DNA of 64,000 nucleotides from an uncultured Eubacterium sp. (GTDB lineage: Bacteria > Bacillota > Clostridia > Lachnospirales > Lachnospiraceae), in the NCBI GenBank assembly GCA_910584245.1, contig CAJTZF010000001.1, forward strand, positions 34,555 through 98,554, in the 5' to 3' direction. The notes under the pieces are model-generated. The model did no database searches and was not told the origin of the DNA. It saw only the letters and a list, made by a program, of their open reading frames with translations. This document shows, one piece after another, positions 17,335 through 26,384 of the stretch (position 1 is the first letter of the stretch; every line of letters begins with the position of its first letter). The translations under genes and the position numbers were made by a program.

Positions 17335-18891
17335 TTATAAATATCCAAGTGCCTTCAACCGCCTCTTTGCATCCTCCGCTTCTTCCCTGCTATAGCTATC
17401 CTCACTGTTGGATTTGCTGTGATGAGACCGTTCATTATTAAATACTTTTAAATCCTTCCGATGAAAATGATAGATTGGTTTTCCTTCAAAATATTCAGGT
17501 ACTTTTATCCCAAAGTAACTTAATATCGTTGGAGAAATATCCTCTATGGAAGCCCGGGAAGGCATCGTCACACTCTCAACTTCCTTCCCGTACAACGCAA
17601 ACATTCCATCCATATCATGCATTCCTTTTTGTTCTGGCTCACCAAATAAAATTCCAGGTTTAATGTCGTGATGCACCATAGTTCCATACCCATCAGGAAT
17701 AAGAATAATGTCCGGGGCGCCAGAAAGCATATCGCCTGTATATACTTCCTCTCTAGGCAGCACTTTATCAAATAAAGGCTTCCCTGTAACCGGATGAACC
17801 ACCTTTCGCAGCTTTTGCATAATGCTGTTTCTGACAGATCCAAATTCTTCTTTATTGACGATCCCATTATGCTGCCTTCCCTTTAAATTAATGTTGATGC
17901 CATAAGATCCCGGAGCCGCCATATATGCCTTGGTTCTCGTCCAGTCTATCTCGCTTTTTTTGCCATCCTGGACACATTCCAGCCAAGAATCTGTTTTTAC
18001 GTCCAACACGGACGCTGTCCCGTTGCAATCCGTCATATCGGGCTTACCTTCCACAAGGGTCAAATCTCCCTCCTGTAACAGAAAAGACTGCACATAGAAA
18101 TTCAGATTCCCCTTACAAAAACCATGATCAGATAGTACAAGAAGCAATGTTTCCTCGTCCATCAACTGCATAATGGCGCCCAAAGCTGCATCTGCTTCTT
18201 TATATATATTCTCCACTGCCAGGCTTAGCTCATTTTCTACATGATCAATATAATATGGGCTCTCCTTATCCATATAATTCCAATAGAAATGAGAGACCCT
18301 ATCCATTTCTGTAAAGACGGATACATAAAAATCATATTGATATTTTTCTATCAGATATTTCAATGTAATCAATCTCTTTCTGGTTATAGCACATGCCTGC
18401 TCGATATAGTCCTTAAAATTTCCTTGAAACATGGTACTTAAATCAGATATATAATGCCCACCATGTTCAGCAATCTCCACTAATAAATGATCAGGATAAG
18501 CATATCTCAGGGTATTATGCAGCGGCCAGGTCAATATAAACCCATTCAGCTCTTTCGGCGGATGTGTCATAGGTACATTTAAAACTCCTGTTTTATATCC
18601 GAAGGTGTTTAATATTTCCCACACTGTTGATCGTTTTAAATCACTACTTCCCATAAATCTCCCTATATACCCGGGAGCCTGCGTATCCCAAAACTGATAA
18701 ATGCCATGATTTCCACTGCCAACGCCTGTAAAAGCCGAAGTCCAGCCTGGCGCAGTATGAGGAGGAGTAGTTGAACATAAAGTTCCAAGTTTATCATGCT
18801 CCATTAAATACGAGAATGCAGGAAGCCTGTCCTTCCATTTGTTTAGCAGCTTTACAGCACATCCATCAAATCCCATAACCACCATTTTCAT
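17335..18891 (-). CDS. alkaline phosphatase superfamily phosphodiesterase/nucleotide pyrophosphatase-like protein
   Basis: 518 residues. Motifs are intact: MGFDG at the start (metal ligand), PHTAPGWTSAFTG with a threonine nucleophile candidate, EMDRVSHFYW, LSDHGF and a late GMHDMDG. No signal peptide or transmembrane segment is present. It starts by an ATGA overlap with the glycosyltransferase stop, so translation is coupled. The C-terminal 40 residues are charged (REEAEDAKRRLKALGYL end). It is the most canonical of the three superfamily members here. It may hydrolyse or transfer a phosphate- or sulfate-containing group during assembly; substrate unknown. Confidence 0.84.
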   Translation of the reverse strand: MKMVVMGFDGCAVKLLNKWKDRLPAFSYLMEHDKLGTLCSTTPPHTAPGWTSAFTGVGSGNHGIYQFWDTQAPGYIGRFMGSSDLKRSTVWEILNTFGYKTGVLNVPMTHPPKELNGFILTWPLHNTLRYAYPDHLLVEIAEHGGHYISDLSTMFQGNFKDYIEQACAITRKRLITLKYLIEKYQYDFYVSVFTEMDRVSHFYWNYMDKESPYYIDHVENELSLAVENIYKEADAALGAIMQLMDEETLLLVLSDHGFCKGNLNFYVQSFLLQEGDLTLVEGKPDMTDCNGTASVLDVKTDSWLECVQDGKKSEIDWTRTKAYMAAPGSYGININLKGRQHNGIVNKEEFGSVRNSIMQKLRKVVHPVTGKPLFDKVLPREEVYTGDMLSGAPDIILIPDGYGTMVHHDIKPGILFGEPEQKGMHDMDGMFALYGKEVESVTMPSRASIEDISPTILSYFGIKVPEYFEGKPIYHFHRKDLKVFNNERSHHSKSNSEDSYSREEAEDAKRRLKALGYL

Positions 18892-19841
18892 AGAACCCCT
18901 CCTGCTTTATCAACCGCTGCCTTCCATTCCATTAAATCTGCCTGCTTTTCATGAAAATACTCCTCCAGCATGCAAATACTTCTTTCCTTGTGCTTATTCA
19001 CAAAATATGCCAATGCTTGATCATGGTTCTCCATAAAATCTGCCCTATAATGGCTGATGTGATAGTTAACTGCCTTTGTACAATATACAAACCGGCAACC
19101 TGACAGATAGATGCGGAAGCCTAGCTCTAAATCCTCACACCCCCAGTTTTTTCCCATATAAAGGTCAAAACCTTCCACTTTTAGTATTCTTCTCCTTGAA
19201 ATAGAAAAATTACCACCAGTAGTTCCAATCCAGCGGAAACGACTTTCCTCTTCCCTTGTAGAATGATATAATTCATAAATATCTTTCTCAAATTTTGATA
19301 ATCTGGCATTTTTTTGAATGTATTCTTCCAGACGTACAGGATCCTCTATGATATCTGGTGTCAAAATCTCTTTTTTCAAATTCTCTTTCGCTAATCCTCC
19401 TAAATAAAGTTCCCCTGTTGCCGGGTCCGCCATAAACTTCAGAACCGGGAAACTGTAAATCATCCCATGTACTACCAAATCGTCCCGTTCTGCATGTGCC
19501 TGACAATGACCGGTAATAAATTCCCTGCTGACTAACATATCGTCATCCATAAATATAACAATGCTGCCCATAGATTCCATAATACCAACATTTCTGGCAA
19601 CCGAACGTCCGGAATTAGCTATATGTATTACCTTAATATTCAGATACTCATTTTGCTCCTTCCATCTATCCAAATACTCTTTTGTACCGTCATCTGAACC
19701 GTCATCCACTATAATTATCTCTGTCTTTTCTATGTAATCAGCCCTTTTTAAAGCTTCTAATGTCAGCGCAAGACGAGTAAGTTTATTATATGTTATGATG
19801 ATCAAACTGACTGGCACATGAAACATATGATCATTCATCAA
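18888..19841 (-). CDS. family 2 glycosyltransferase
   Basis: 317 residues. A GT-A fold is seen: VSLIIITYNKL, IIVDDGSDDGT, NSGRSVARNVGIM and the metal-binding MDDDM, then a GGNFSISRR acceptor segment and GCEDLELGFR (the ED catalytic-base motif). It transfers a sugar from a nucleotide sugar to an acceptor in the cytoplasm. It overlaps both neighbours by 4 bp (ATGA type). In this operon it most likely glycosylates the peptide-polyketide product, and the carbamoyltransferase and PIG-L deacetylase are typical tailoring partners of such a sugar. No deoxysugar genes are present in the window. Confidence 0.9.
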   Translation of the reverse strand: MMNDHMFHVPVSLIIITYNKLTRLALTLEALKRADYIEKTEIIIVDDGSDDGTKEYLDRWKEQNEYLNIKVIHIANSGRSVARNVGIMESMGSIVIFMDDDMLVSREFITGHCQAHAERDDLVVHGMIYSFPVLKFMADPATGELYLGGLAKENLKKEILTPDIIEDPVRLEEYIQKNARLSKFEKDIYELYHSTREEESRFRWIGTTGGNFSISRRRILKVEGFDLYMGKNWGCEDLELGFRIYLSGCRFVYCTKAVNYHISHYRADFMENHDQALAYFVNKHKERSICMLEEYFHEKQADLMEWKAAVDKAGGVL

Positions 19842-20095
19842 TTCTGCACCTTTCTTCTAATAACATAATCAGCCAGATTATCAAGAGAAATTAACAACTC
19901 AGAGCTTAGATCTTCATCAGGAAACCTTATATCAAATTCATTTTCAACCCATACAAGAATTTCCAGCGCATCTACCGAGTTAAAACCTATTTCCTCAACA
20001 AGATTCTCTCCCTTGATTTGCTCCAGTTCCACACTAAGTTCCATCGTTTTAATTATAATTTCCTTTAATTTTATAATTACTTCCTCTCTATTCAT
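19838..20095 (-). CDS. acyl carrier protein
   Basis: 85 residues. The serine for phosphopantetheine lies in EEIGFNSVDALEILVWVENE (the first residues of helix II), a standard ACP pattern. The ATG at 20095 follows GGAGGAGAGT; an in-frame ATG 12 bp upstream overlaps that site and is less likely. It directly precedes and overlaps the GT2 gene by 4 bp and follows the A-PCP gene by 33 bp. It could carry an acyl unit prepared by the AMP ligase or extended by the trans-AT. Confidence 0.88.
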   Translation of the reverse strand: MNREEVIIKLKEIIIKTMELSVELEQIKGENLVEEIGFNSVDALEILVWVENEFDIRFPDEDLSSELLISLDNLADYVIRRKVQN

Positions 20096-20128
20096 ACTCT
20101 CCTCCATTCTTTATAACAATAAACCAGT

Positions 20129-22912
20129 TTATCTGCCTGCTTTGTCAGCCTGCTCAATACGATGTACAATTGACTCCACCGTTGACTCATGGAATAGATC
20201 CCCCAAATCCAGTTCCACCTCAAATTCGTTATAAATCTGCGATATGAGGTTCAATACATTTAAGGAATTCCCTCCAATATCCATAAAGCTGTCTTTAACA
20301 TCAATGTTATCAATGTTAAGAATTTCTTTCCAAATCTCAATAATCCGAGCCTGAATTGGATTCCCGCATCTGGCAGCCTTGACTTCTTCCTTCTTCTGTT
20401 TTGCCAGATTTGCATAATCAACCTTTCCGTTCAACGTAAGCGGTATCTCCTCCAGCCGTGTTATTTCAGCCGGAACCATATATTCCGGTAATTCCTCAAT
20501 TAAATAATTCCTGATGTCCTCTTCCTTTATTTCCTCCTCAGATACATAGTAAGCTTTCAGCACTTGATTTCCATATGGAATATTAAGATAATCTGTTTTA
20601 TACCCTATCTTTTTCAAAATGATATTGACTTTATTGATATCAATATCACCATAATGAAACTCTTCTTTTTGATAGTTTGATGATAAACGTTTCTCCCAAC
20701 AATCCTTTGAAGTGTAATTATCGTATCCATACATCCGTCGCTGCAAATAAATGCCTACGTCGTTAATCAGGCAATTGGTAGAACACTTTCCCGTATCTTC
20801 GGGTATTACCCAAAAAGGACACTCTTTTTTCAAATAATCATAAACATCCTGCTTACTAACATCATAGTAACGATAAAAATCCAGAAAAGTAACTGATTTT
20901 AGCATATTCTCCGCTGTTCTATACATTTCATCCATGTTCTCAGTCACATAATCTGTCTTACAAAAATAAAACAATCTGTGCTGCTCTATTGTCTTTTCAA
21001 CCTCTTCCTGATCAAAACAGTTCTGCCTATAAATACTTTCCAGACGAAGATCAAAAATCTGTCCGCGGCTAAACCCCGTTACAATATATTTTATCCCCTT
21101 CTCAAACGCCAACTTCAAGCTACGATAACTGAGCACTTTGAAACAACCGTTGCAGACACTACATTCCTTTTTAATGCCTGAAAGAAAAATATCATTCATG
21201 TTTTCTTGTTTATCAATCACATAATCTACTTGAAATTGTTCAAAAGAGTGGATAATATTTTTATATGCCTGTTCAGAGGTATATCCATTGTCAAAAAAAT
21301 ACGCCAAAACATTCAGCCCCATATGCAGTAATTTACTGAGCACATAGGTACTGTCTTTGCCTCCGCTATATAATAACAGACAGTCATAATCCCCTCCCTT
21401 CCTTTCCCCCGCATCCATAAAAACCGTTTCAAAATCAGCAGGGGTTTTAAAATATTGATTTATCTCTACATGTCTTTTTTCATACATATGACATAGATTG
21501 CATATCCCTTCTGAATCAATTTCTACATTTGGGAAATTAGAAGGAATTCCGCATTTTATACAAGAATCCCGGCCCTCATCTCCTAATGTCAAGGTATGAT
21601 AATCTACAACGCAGTCCTTTATCCCTGGAAAACTCTGGACTTTTCTTTCTATCTCACCAACTTCTACGCGGTTACCCATAATTTTAATCTGTTGGTCCTT
21701 TCTTCCGGTGAATACAATATTTCCATCCGGTAACCGCTTTCCAAAGTCGCCTGTTTTATAGATGATATCCTTTTCCCTGGTGAATGGATTCTGAATAAAC
21801 CGAATCCGGTTCTGCTCATCGTTCCGATAATACCCCTTTGTCATATAAGGGGTTTTTATATGTATTTCGCCGACATTGCCCATATTGCCGTCTTCATCAA
21901 TCAATATAACTTCGCAATCCTTAATAGGCTTACCTATTGGTATCTCATCTTTTTTACAATCCTCTTTATGGATATAGTAAAACAATTTGGCAAGAGTTGT
22001 CTCAGTGGGACCATAAAGATTGACCAGTTGAATTCTTTCATCAAAGATATCATACCAGTACTTTAACGACCAAGGCGTTACTTTTTCTCCTGCCAATAAT
22101 ACATACTTTAGTGCTATAAAATCCTTAGAAGTCAAAAGACCAGAATTCAACACATGAAAAACACTCGGCGTACAGTGTAGTATTTGAATTCCTGTCTGGT
22201 TCATCCACCCCCTCAAATTATTTGCCAATACATGATCACGATGCGATGGTATGCACACGGTCCCGCCTGACAGCAGAGGTACAAAAACATCTCTCAAATA
22301 AGGGTCATGGCAGGGGGAGGTGAGCAGGCTGACTTTCGTACCAACCGTAACATGAAGCTTATCAATCTCCCATTGGATAAAATGCAACAGGGACTTATTC
22401 CCTCCGACAACTGCGTTAGGCTGGCCTGTAGTTCCTGATGTAAAATAAATATATAATTTATCATTTGGATGATAGCTTTCCTCTGAAACATCAAAACCCA
22501 GACTGTACTCTTCTTTTAGCAGTTCCTCTACGTCAAGGATATCCGCCCTGTAATTCTTTCTATCCCATATTTTCGTCTTCTCCTGATCAGATATCACAAG
22601 CTGCACATCCGCATTATCCAATATTTGAATTACACGGCTTAGCTTGTATCCTGTATCCAACGGAACAAATACGCAACCTGCTCTCATTATCCCGAGCATA
22701 GCATAAATAATATGAACCTTATTATCCATATACACCCCGATATGACTCTGCCTCTCAATGCCTGCCGCTTTTATTCCACAGGCTATTGTATCCGCAGCCT
22801 GATACAGTTCTTTATAAGAAATATGTTCTTCCTCACAGATAAGTGCAATATGTTCCGGATATTTCCTTAGTATGTCAAGCATATACTTCTGAATTATTTC
22901 TTCCCTATACAT
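20129..22912 (-). CDS. NRPS adenylation-PCP protein interrupted by a zinc-finger PP-loop ATPase domain
   Basis: 927 residues. Adenylation core at residues 1-440: TSGTTG (158), NLYGPTETT (298), TGDFG (387), GRKDQQIKIMGNRVEVGE (A8, to 420). Residues about 445-780 are foreign to adenylation domains: CxxC pairs at 451/454 and 471/474, a PP-loop YSGGKDST at 515-522, CSVCNGC at 584-590 and C710/C714, the pattern of WbpG-like amidotransferase or thiolation PP-loop ATPases. The adenylation fold then resumes with LPEYMVPAE (A9), NGK (A10 Lys830) and a carrier domain with Ser883. The A4 region HDPYLRDVF resembles Lys2-type enzymes. It follows the KS-like gene and should receive the chain from the upstream PKS-C protein. 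The inserted domain may amidate or thiolate the activated acid; that is inference. Confidence 0.86.
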   Translation of the reverse strand: MYREEIIQKYMLDILRKYPEHIALICEEEHISYKELYQAADTIACGIKAAGIERQSHIGVYMDNKVHIIYAMLGIMRAGCVFVPLDTGYKLSRVIQILDNADVQLVISDQEKTKIWDRKNYRADILDVEELLKEEYSLGFDVSEESYHPNDKLYIYFTSGTTGQPNAVVGGNKSLLHFIQWEIDKLHVTVGTKVSLLTSPCHDPYLRDVFVPLLSGGTVCIPSHRDHVLANNLRGWMNQTGIQILHCTPSVFHVLNSGLLTSKDFIALKYVLLAGEKVTPWSLKYWYDIFDERIQLVNLYGPTETTLAKLFYYIHKEDCKKDEIPIGKPIKDCEVILIDEDGNMGNVGEIHIKTPYMTKGYYRNDEQNRIRFIQNPFTREKDIIYKTGDFGKRLPDGNIVFTGRKDQQIKIMGNRVEVGEIERKVQSFPGIKDCVVDYHTLTLGDEGRDSCIKCGIPSNFPNVEIDSEGICNLCHMYEKRHVEINQYFKTPADFETVFMDAGERKGGDYDCLLLYSGGKDSTYVLSKLLHMGLNVLAYFFDNGYTSEQAYKNIIHSFEQFQVDYVIDKQENMNDIFLSGIKKECSVCNGCFKVLSYRSLKLAFEKGIKYIVTGFSRGQIFDLRLESIYRQNCFDQEEVEKTIEQHRLFYFCKTDYVTENMDEMYRTAENMLKSVTFLDFYRYYDVSKQDVYDYLKKECPFWVIPEDTGKCSTNCLINDVGIYLQRRMYGYDNYTSKDCWEKRLSSNYQKEEFHYGDIDINKVNIILKKIGYKTDYLNIPYGNQVLKAYYVSEEEIKEEDIRNYLIEELPEYMVPAEITRLEEIPLTLNGKVDYANLAKQKKEEVKAARCGNPIQARIIEIWKEILNIDNIDVKDSFMDIGGNSLNVLNLISQIYNEFEVELDLGDLFHESTVESIVHRIEQADKAGR

Positions 22913-22927
22913 ATTTCTTCCTTTCTA

Positions 22928-24145
22928 TTAATTATCTATCCAGCATCTGCGATTTTCCAGTGCTGGTTTCCCTTTTTCTGCCGACAACCGTTTTCTTTTT
23001 CTGACAGGCACTCTTGCTTTTTCCAGAATTACGCCGGTATTTCCACCACTCTTTCCAAAATGTGCAAGCAGACACATCTCCTTATCGTCTGTAGAATAAA
23101 ATTCATTCCTCTGACTGTCATGGGAAAGGAGAGCTTTAATTAGTCCCATTAATCCAGATGAAACTTCCAGGTTTGCAATATCATCTGACAATACATCTAT
23201 CACAGGAACTTCATTTTTTAGATTTTGGCTTTTATTTAGTAACCTTTTCAAAACCTCCTGCTCTCTTGTATCCGCTGTTCCGGATAATTCAACAAGAGTG
23301 ATCTGTCCTGCCCTGTCTCCCGCCATCCGCAGACAATCAGCCAGCAGATTTTCCTTTTGCAGCAGAGAGTCATGTAGCGATCCCCTATTCGATACGCAGC
23401 ATTTAATAACGCCAAATATGGGATCCCTATCCCTTATCGCATGTGATAAGGATTTTAAAACCACCACTGCTACACACTCTCCCTTGGGCTTCCACTCATA
23501 TATTCCTCCCCTGTCTTGATCCTCAAAGGGAAGTATATATAAATCAATTCCACCAGCCACAGCAATATCTGCTTCCCCACTGCTTATAGAGCCGCAAGCC
23601 GACTGCAAAGCTAAGACGGAAGAGGAATCCCCGGAATCTATTAACTGACAATTCCCCCTCCAGTCAAAGGTATAGGATATCCTTCCCGCTATCGCTGCCG
23701 GTAAGTTTCCTGGCAACGCAAAGGAGAGCATATCCGAATCATAAGCTTTTACCAATTCCAAATAGTCATGATTTTCTCTATACCCTATAAAAACAGCAGT
23801 ATTTGAACCTTTCTTTATATCCATTCCCGAATCTGCAAAAGCATGATAAACGGTTTCTAACATCAGTCTTTGATTGGGATCCATATAAGCGGCTTCTTTT
23901 GGTGAAATATGGAATGCAGCATAATCAAACAGATCAATATCTTTTAAAAAATAATGCTTTTCACCTGGCATTTGTCCAACATTTTTATGAATTATTTTTA
24001 AATAATTACATATATCTTTCAGCCGTCTTCCCTCCAGGTTCTGACACAGGTTTTCCCTTTTCTGCAACTTCAGATCATACTCTTGAAATGAAGAACAGTC
24101 CGCTATCTTTAACCCGATTCCCACAATTGCAATATCATCTCTCAT
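22928..24145 (-). CDS. ketosynthase-like protein lacking the catalytic triad
   Basis: 405 residues, the length of a single KS domain. The opening DDIAIVGIGL, MDPNQRLMLETVYHAF and AGRISYTFDW are typical of PKS ketosynthases. The nucleophile motif (normally DTACSSS) reads DSGDSSS, so Cys is Asp; the EAHGTGT histidine motif reads ELSGTAD; and the SNxGHxEAASG motif reads DDIANLEVSSG. All three active-site residues are gone, yet the frame is intact with an AAAGGTGG site. It cannot condense by the known mechanism. It may pair with the active KS protein at 26385-31286, as chain-length factors do with type II ketosynthases, or serve as a scaffold. Confidence 0.84.
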   Translation of the reverse strand: MRDDIAIVGIGLKIADCSSFQEYDLKLQKRENLCQNLEGRRLKDICNYLKIIHKNVGQMPGEKHYFLKDIDLFDYAAFHISPKEAAYMDPNQRLMLETVYHAFADSGMDIKKGSNTAVFIGYRENHDYLELVKAYDSDMLSFALPGNLPAAIAGRISYTFDWRGNCQLIDSGDSSSVLALQSACGSISSGEADIAVAGGIDLYILPFEDQDRGGIYEWKPKGECVAVVVLKSLSHAIRDRDPIFGVIKCCVSNRGSLHDSLLQKENLLADCLRMAGDRAGQITLVELSGTADTREQEVLKRLLNKSQNLKNEVPVIDVLSDDIANLEVSSGLMGLIKALLSHDSQRNEFYSTDDKEMCLLAHFGKSGGNTGVILEKARVPVRKRKRLSAEKGKPALENRRCWIDN

Positions 24146-24160
24146 AATCATCCACCTTTC

Positions 24161-25348
24161 CTATTTCTGATACGCTTCCAGCTCCTCCCGATATTGCTTT
24201 CGTACCGACTCTGGTACCTCTTTTAAATCAAGTATCTCCTGCAGCAGCTTCTCCGCCCTTTCAATGGCATTTCTGTCATTTTGAATTGCTTCTAATTCTC
24301 TGTATTTTCTAATTATCTTTTCATCATAATCTTTTTTATTGTTTGAATAGTTTCTGGTTCCAACAACAATTTTAATATATTCCTTTATCCGGTCACGTTG
24401 CCGACTGTCATTCACACCGGACGATTCTGATAAATTCCAGTCTTGATTTACTCCATAAGCATATACCTTGCACTCTGGAATAATTTCTTGCACCATTTTA
24501 GTAAGATAATGATGGGCTCCCATCTCCACTACAGTGCCGACACCATTCCGTTGCATATACTGCTGGCTCTGGCACCACATAACCGGACTTACCAGATGTT
24601 TAGTGAGCGTTTTTATAATTTCTTCCTTCCTAAAAGGATAAGGCATTCCATCAACATTTGCAATCACTGCAACACTGCCTTCTTGAAACGATATTGACGA
24701 CAATAATGTCTCCATTTCTTTGACAACGGGCTGCATCAGAGGAGAATGAAAAGGAGGCATCATAATCATAGGACTTATCTGCGCCCCCGCTTCTATTACC
24801 ATATCTTCTAGCTTCATAACTGCCTGGGAACAACCGGAAACTACGACCTGTGTTTCCTCGTTATAACAGGCAATATAGACATTTTCTCCCTCCTGCAACA
24901 AATACTGGCAATATTTAAGAACCGCATCGGCATCTAAGCCATCAATTACTGTCATCGTCCCATGTTCTCCCAGTGAATACTTCAAACAAAGACTGGCACG
25001 CTTTTCAACAAGCCGAACTGCATCGGCAAAATTTAAAATCCCAGAACAAACCAATGCTGCATATTCACCCAGACTGTGTCCTGCCATATAATCAGGTTTG
25101 ATTTCCGTCACTTCCTCAAACACCCGGTAAGAGGCAACACCATACGTAATAATTGCCGGAAACAATGTGGTAATCCTATTCAACTCACTAATTCTTCCTC
25201 CATAACAAATCTGGCGCAATGGGATACCCAATACTTCTTCCGCTTCTTCATACACCTGCTCTGCTATCTTAAACTGCTGGCATAAAGACTTTCCCATTCC
25301 AATAAACTGTGAGCCCTGTCCCGGAAATACAACAGCAATCTTATTCAT
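24161..25348 (-). CDS. stand-alone malonyl-type acyltransferase (trans-AT)
   Basis: 395 residues. FabD-type motifs: FPGQGSQ at the start, catalytic serine in AGHSLGEYAA (Ser92), and FHSPLM near residue 207. The last 75 residues form a charged helical tail not needed for FabD function. It is the only acyltransferase in the cluster and the PKS protein has none, so it should load extender units in trans. The gene overlaps the methyltransferase gene by 8 bp and has a GGAGGAAAGGG site. Malonyl specificity is likely but not proven from sequence. Confidence 0.92.
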   Translation of the reverse strand: MNKIAVVFPGQGSQFIGMGKSLCQQFKIAEQVYEEAEEVLGIPLRQICYGGRISELNRITTLFPAIITYGVASYRVFEEVTEIKPDYMAGHSLGEYAALVCSGILNFADAVRLVEKRASLCLKYSLGEHGTMTVIDGLDADAVLKYCQYLLQEGENVYIACYNEETQVVVSGCSQAVMKLEDMVIEAGAQISPMIMMPPFHSPLMQPVVKEMETLLSSISFQEGSVAVIANVDGMPYPFRKEEIIKTLTKHLVSPVMWCQSQQYMQRNGVGTVVEMGAHHYLTKMVQEIIPECKVYAYGVNQDWNLSESSGVNDSRQRDRIKEYIKIVVGTRNYSNNKKDYDEKIIRKYRELEAIQNDRNAIERAEKLLQEILDLKEVPESVRKQYREELEAYQK

Positions 25349-26321
25349 ATCCCTTTCCTCCTGTCCGTTTCCTGAAATGATATATCCGGTATGTTTTTCT
25401 GCCAGATTTCATGCTATTATAAATCTTACTGCCCGGCATTCCGATAAAATCTTCTAACTCCTCTTTCCTGGCAAATATTTCTGCTTCTTTATATGCTAAT
25501 ATTTTTTTTCTATATTCCTGATAGCAGGATAATAATACATTCATAGTAATATCCGTATAACGTATCTGTTCCATGCCCAAACTTTGCAGATACTTTATAT
25601 TTGAATCAAAAATTGAATTTTCCATTACATCGGCATATAAAAAAAAGCCTCCTGTCCTCAATACTCTATGGACATTGTGATAGAAGCTTTCTATATCTGT
25701 GTATGCACTGGACGATTCAATATTTACAATAACATCAAAACTGTTATCAGCAAATGGCATTTTTTCTGCATCTGCAACCGCAAAGCTAATATTTGAGCCG
25801 GCAAGAGATGATTGGCAGAATTTGATATTTGCCATACACAAATCTATCCCCGTTGAGATTCTCGTTTCATAATACTGATGAATTGTATATAAATTTCCAC
25901 CTCTTCCACATCCCACCTCCAACAAATCCTTGCCATTAAAATTATAATCGCCTGTGGTCTCCAAAAATAATTTAACAGAATTCTTGTTAATTGCAGTTAA
26001 TGGTACATCACGCACCGCATATTGAGGACTGCCATCTGATACATAGCCCAAATTCAAAAAATATACATTGTCCTGTATCCCCGATTGTTCAATACATTTT
26101 GCTACATGACTATACCCGTCTTTTACCTCCTGCTTGTGAATAGTAATCGTGTAGTCAATGCCCTTATCCCCATATTGCCCTTCTGCTTCTTCTAATAATA
26201 AAATCGGAATCCCATCTCTTACCAGATAGTTTAACCCACATGGTACACAGGCGACATGCTCACCTAAATGAATCAAACTGCCCCTGCAATTCGGGCACCT
26301 AAATATAGTATTATTAGTCAA
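25341..26321 (-). CDS. SAM-dependent methyltransferase with Trm112-like zinc ribbon
   Basis: 326 residues. The N-terminus has a zinc ribbon with FRCPNC and CVPC pairs (Cys 9/12 and 25/28), like Trm112-type extensions. The Rossmann methyltransferase follows: DLLEVGCGRGGN (motif I) and FDVIVNIESSSAY (motif IV region). The start is a TTG with only a weak GTAGGG site upstream, and it lies 63 bp after the PKS gene. It may methylate the polyketide on carbon, oxygen or nitrogen; it is a separate protein, not a PKS-embedded domain. Confidence 0.84.
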   Translation of the reverse strand: MTNNTIFRCPNCRGSLIHLGEHVACVPCGLNYLVRDGIPILLLEEAEGQYGDKGIDYTITIHKQEVKDGYSHVAKCIEQSGIQDNVYFLNLGYVSDGSPQYAVRDVPLTAINKNSVKLFLETTGDYNFNGKDLLEVGCGRGGNLYTIHQYYETRISTGIDLCMANIKFCQSSLAGSNISFAVADAEKMPFADNSFDVIVNIESSSAYTDIESFYHNVHRVLRTGGFFLYADVMENSIFDSNIKYLQSLGMEQIRYTDITMNVLLSCYQEYRKKILAYKEAEIFARKEELEDFIGMPGSKIYNSMKSGRKTYRIYHFRKRTGGKGYE

Positions 26322-26384
26322 TTTTATTCTACCCTACACCACAATTCATCTTGCAACACAAAACCTGTGGTATTCCTTTCTTTC

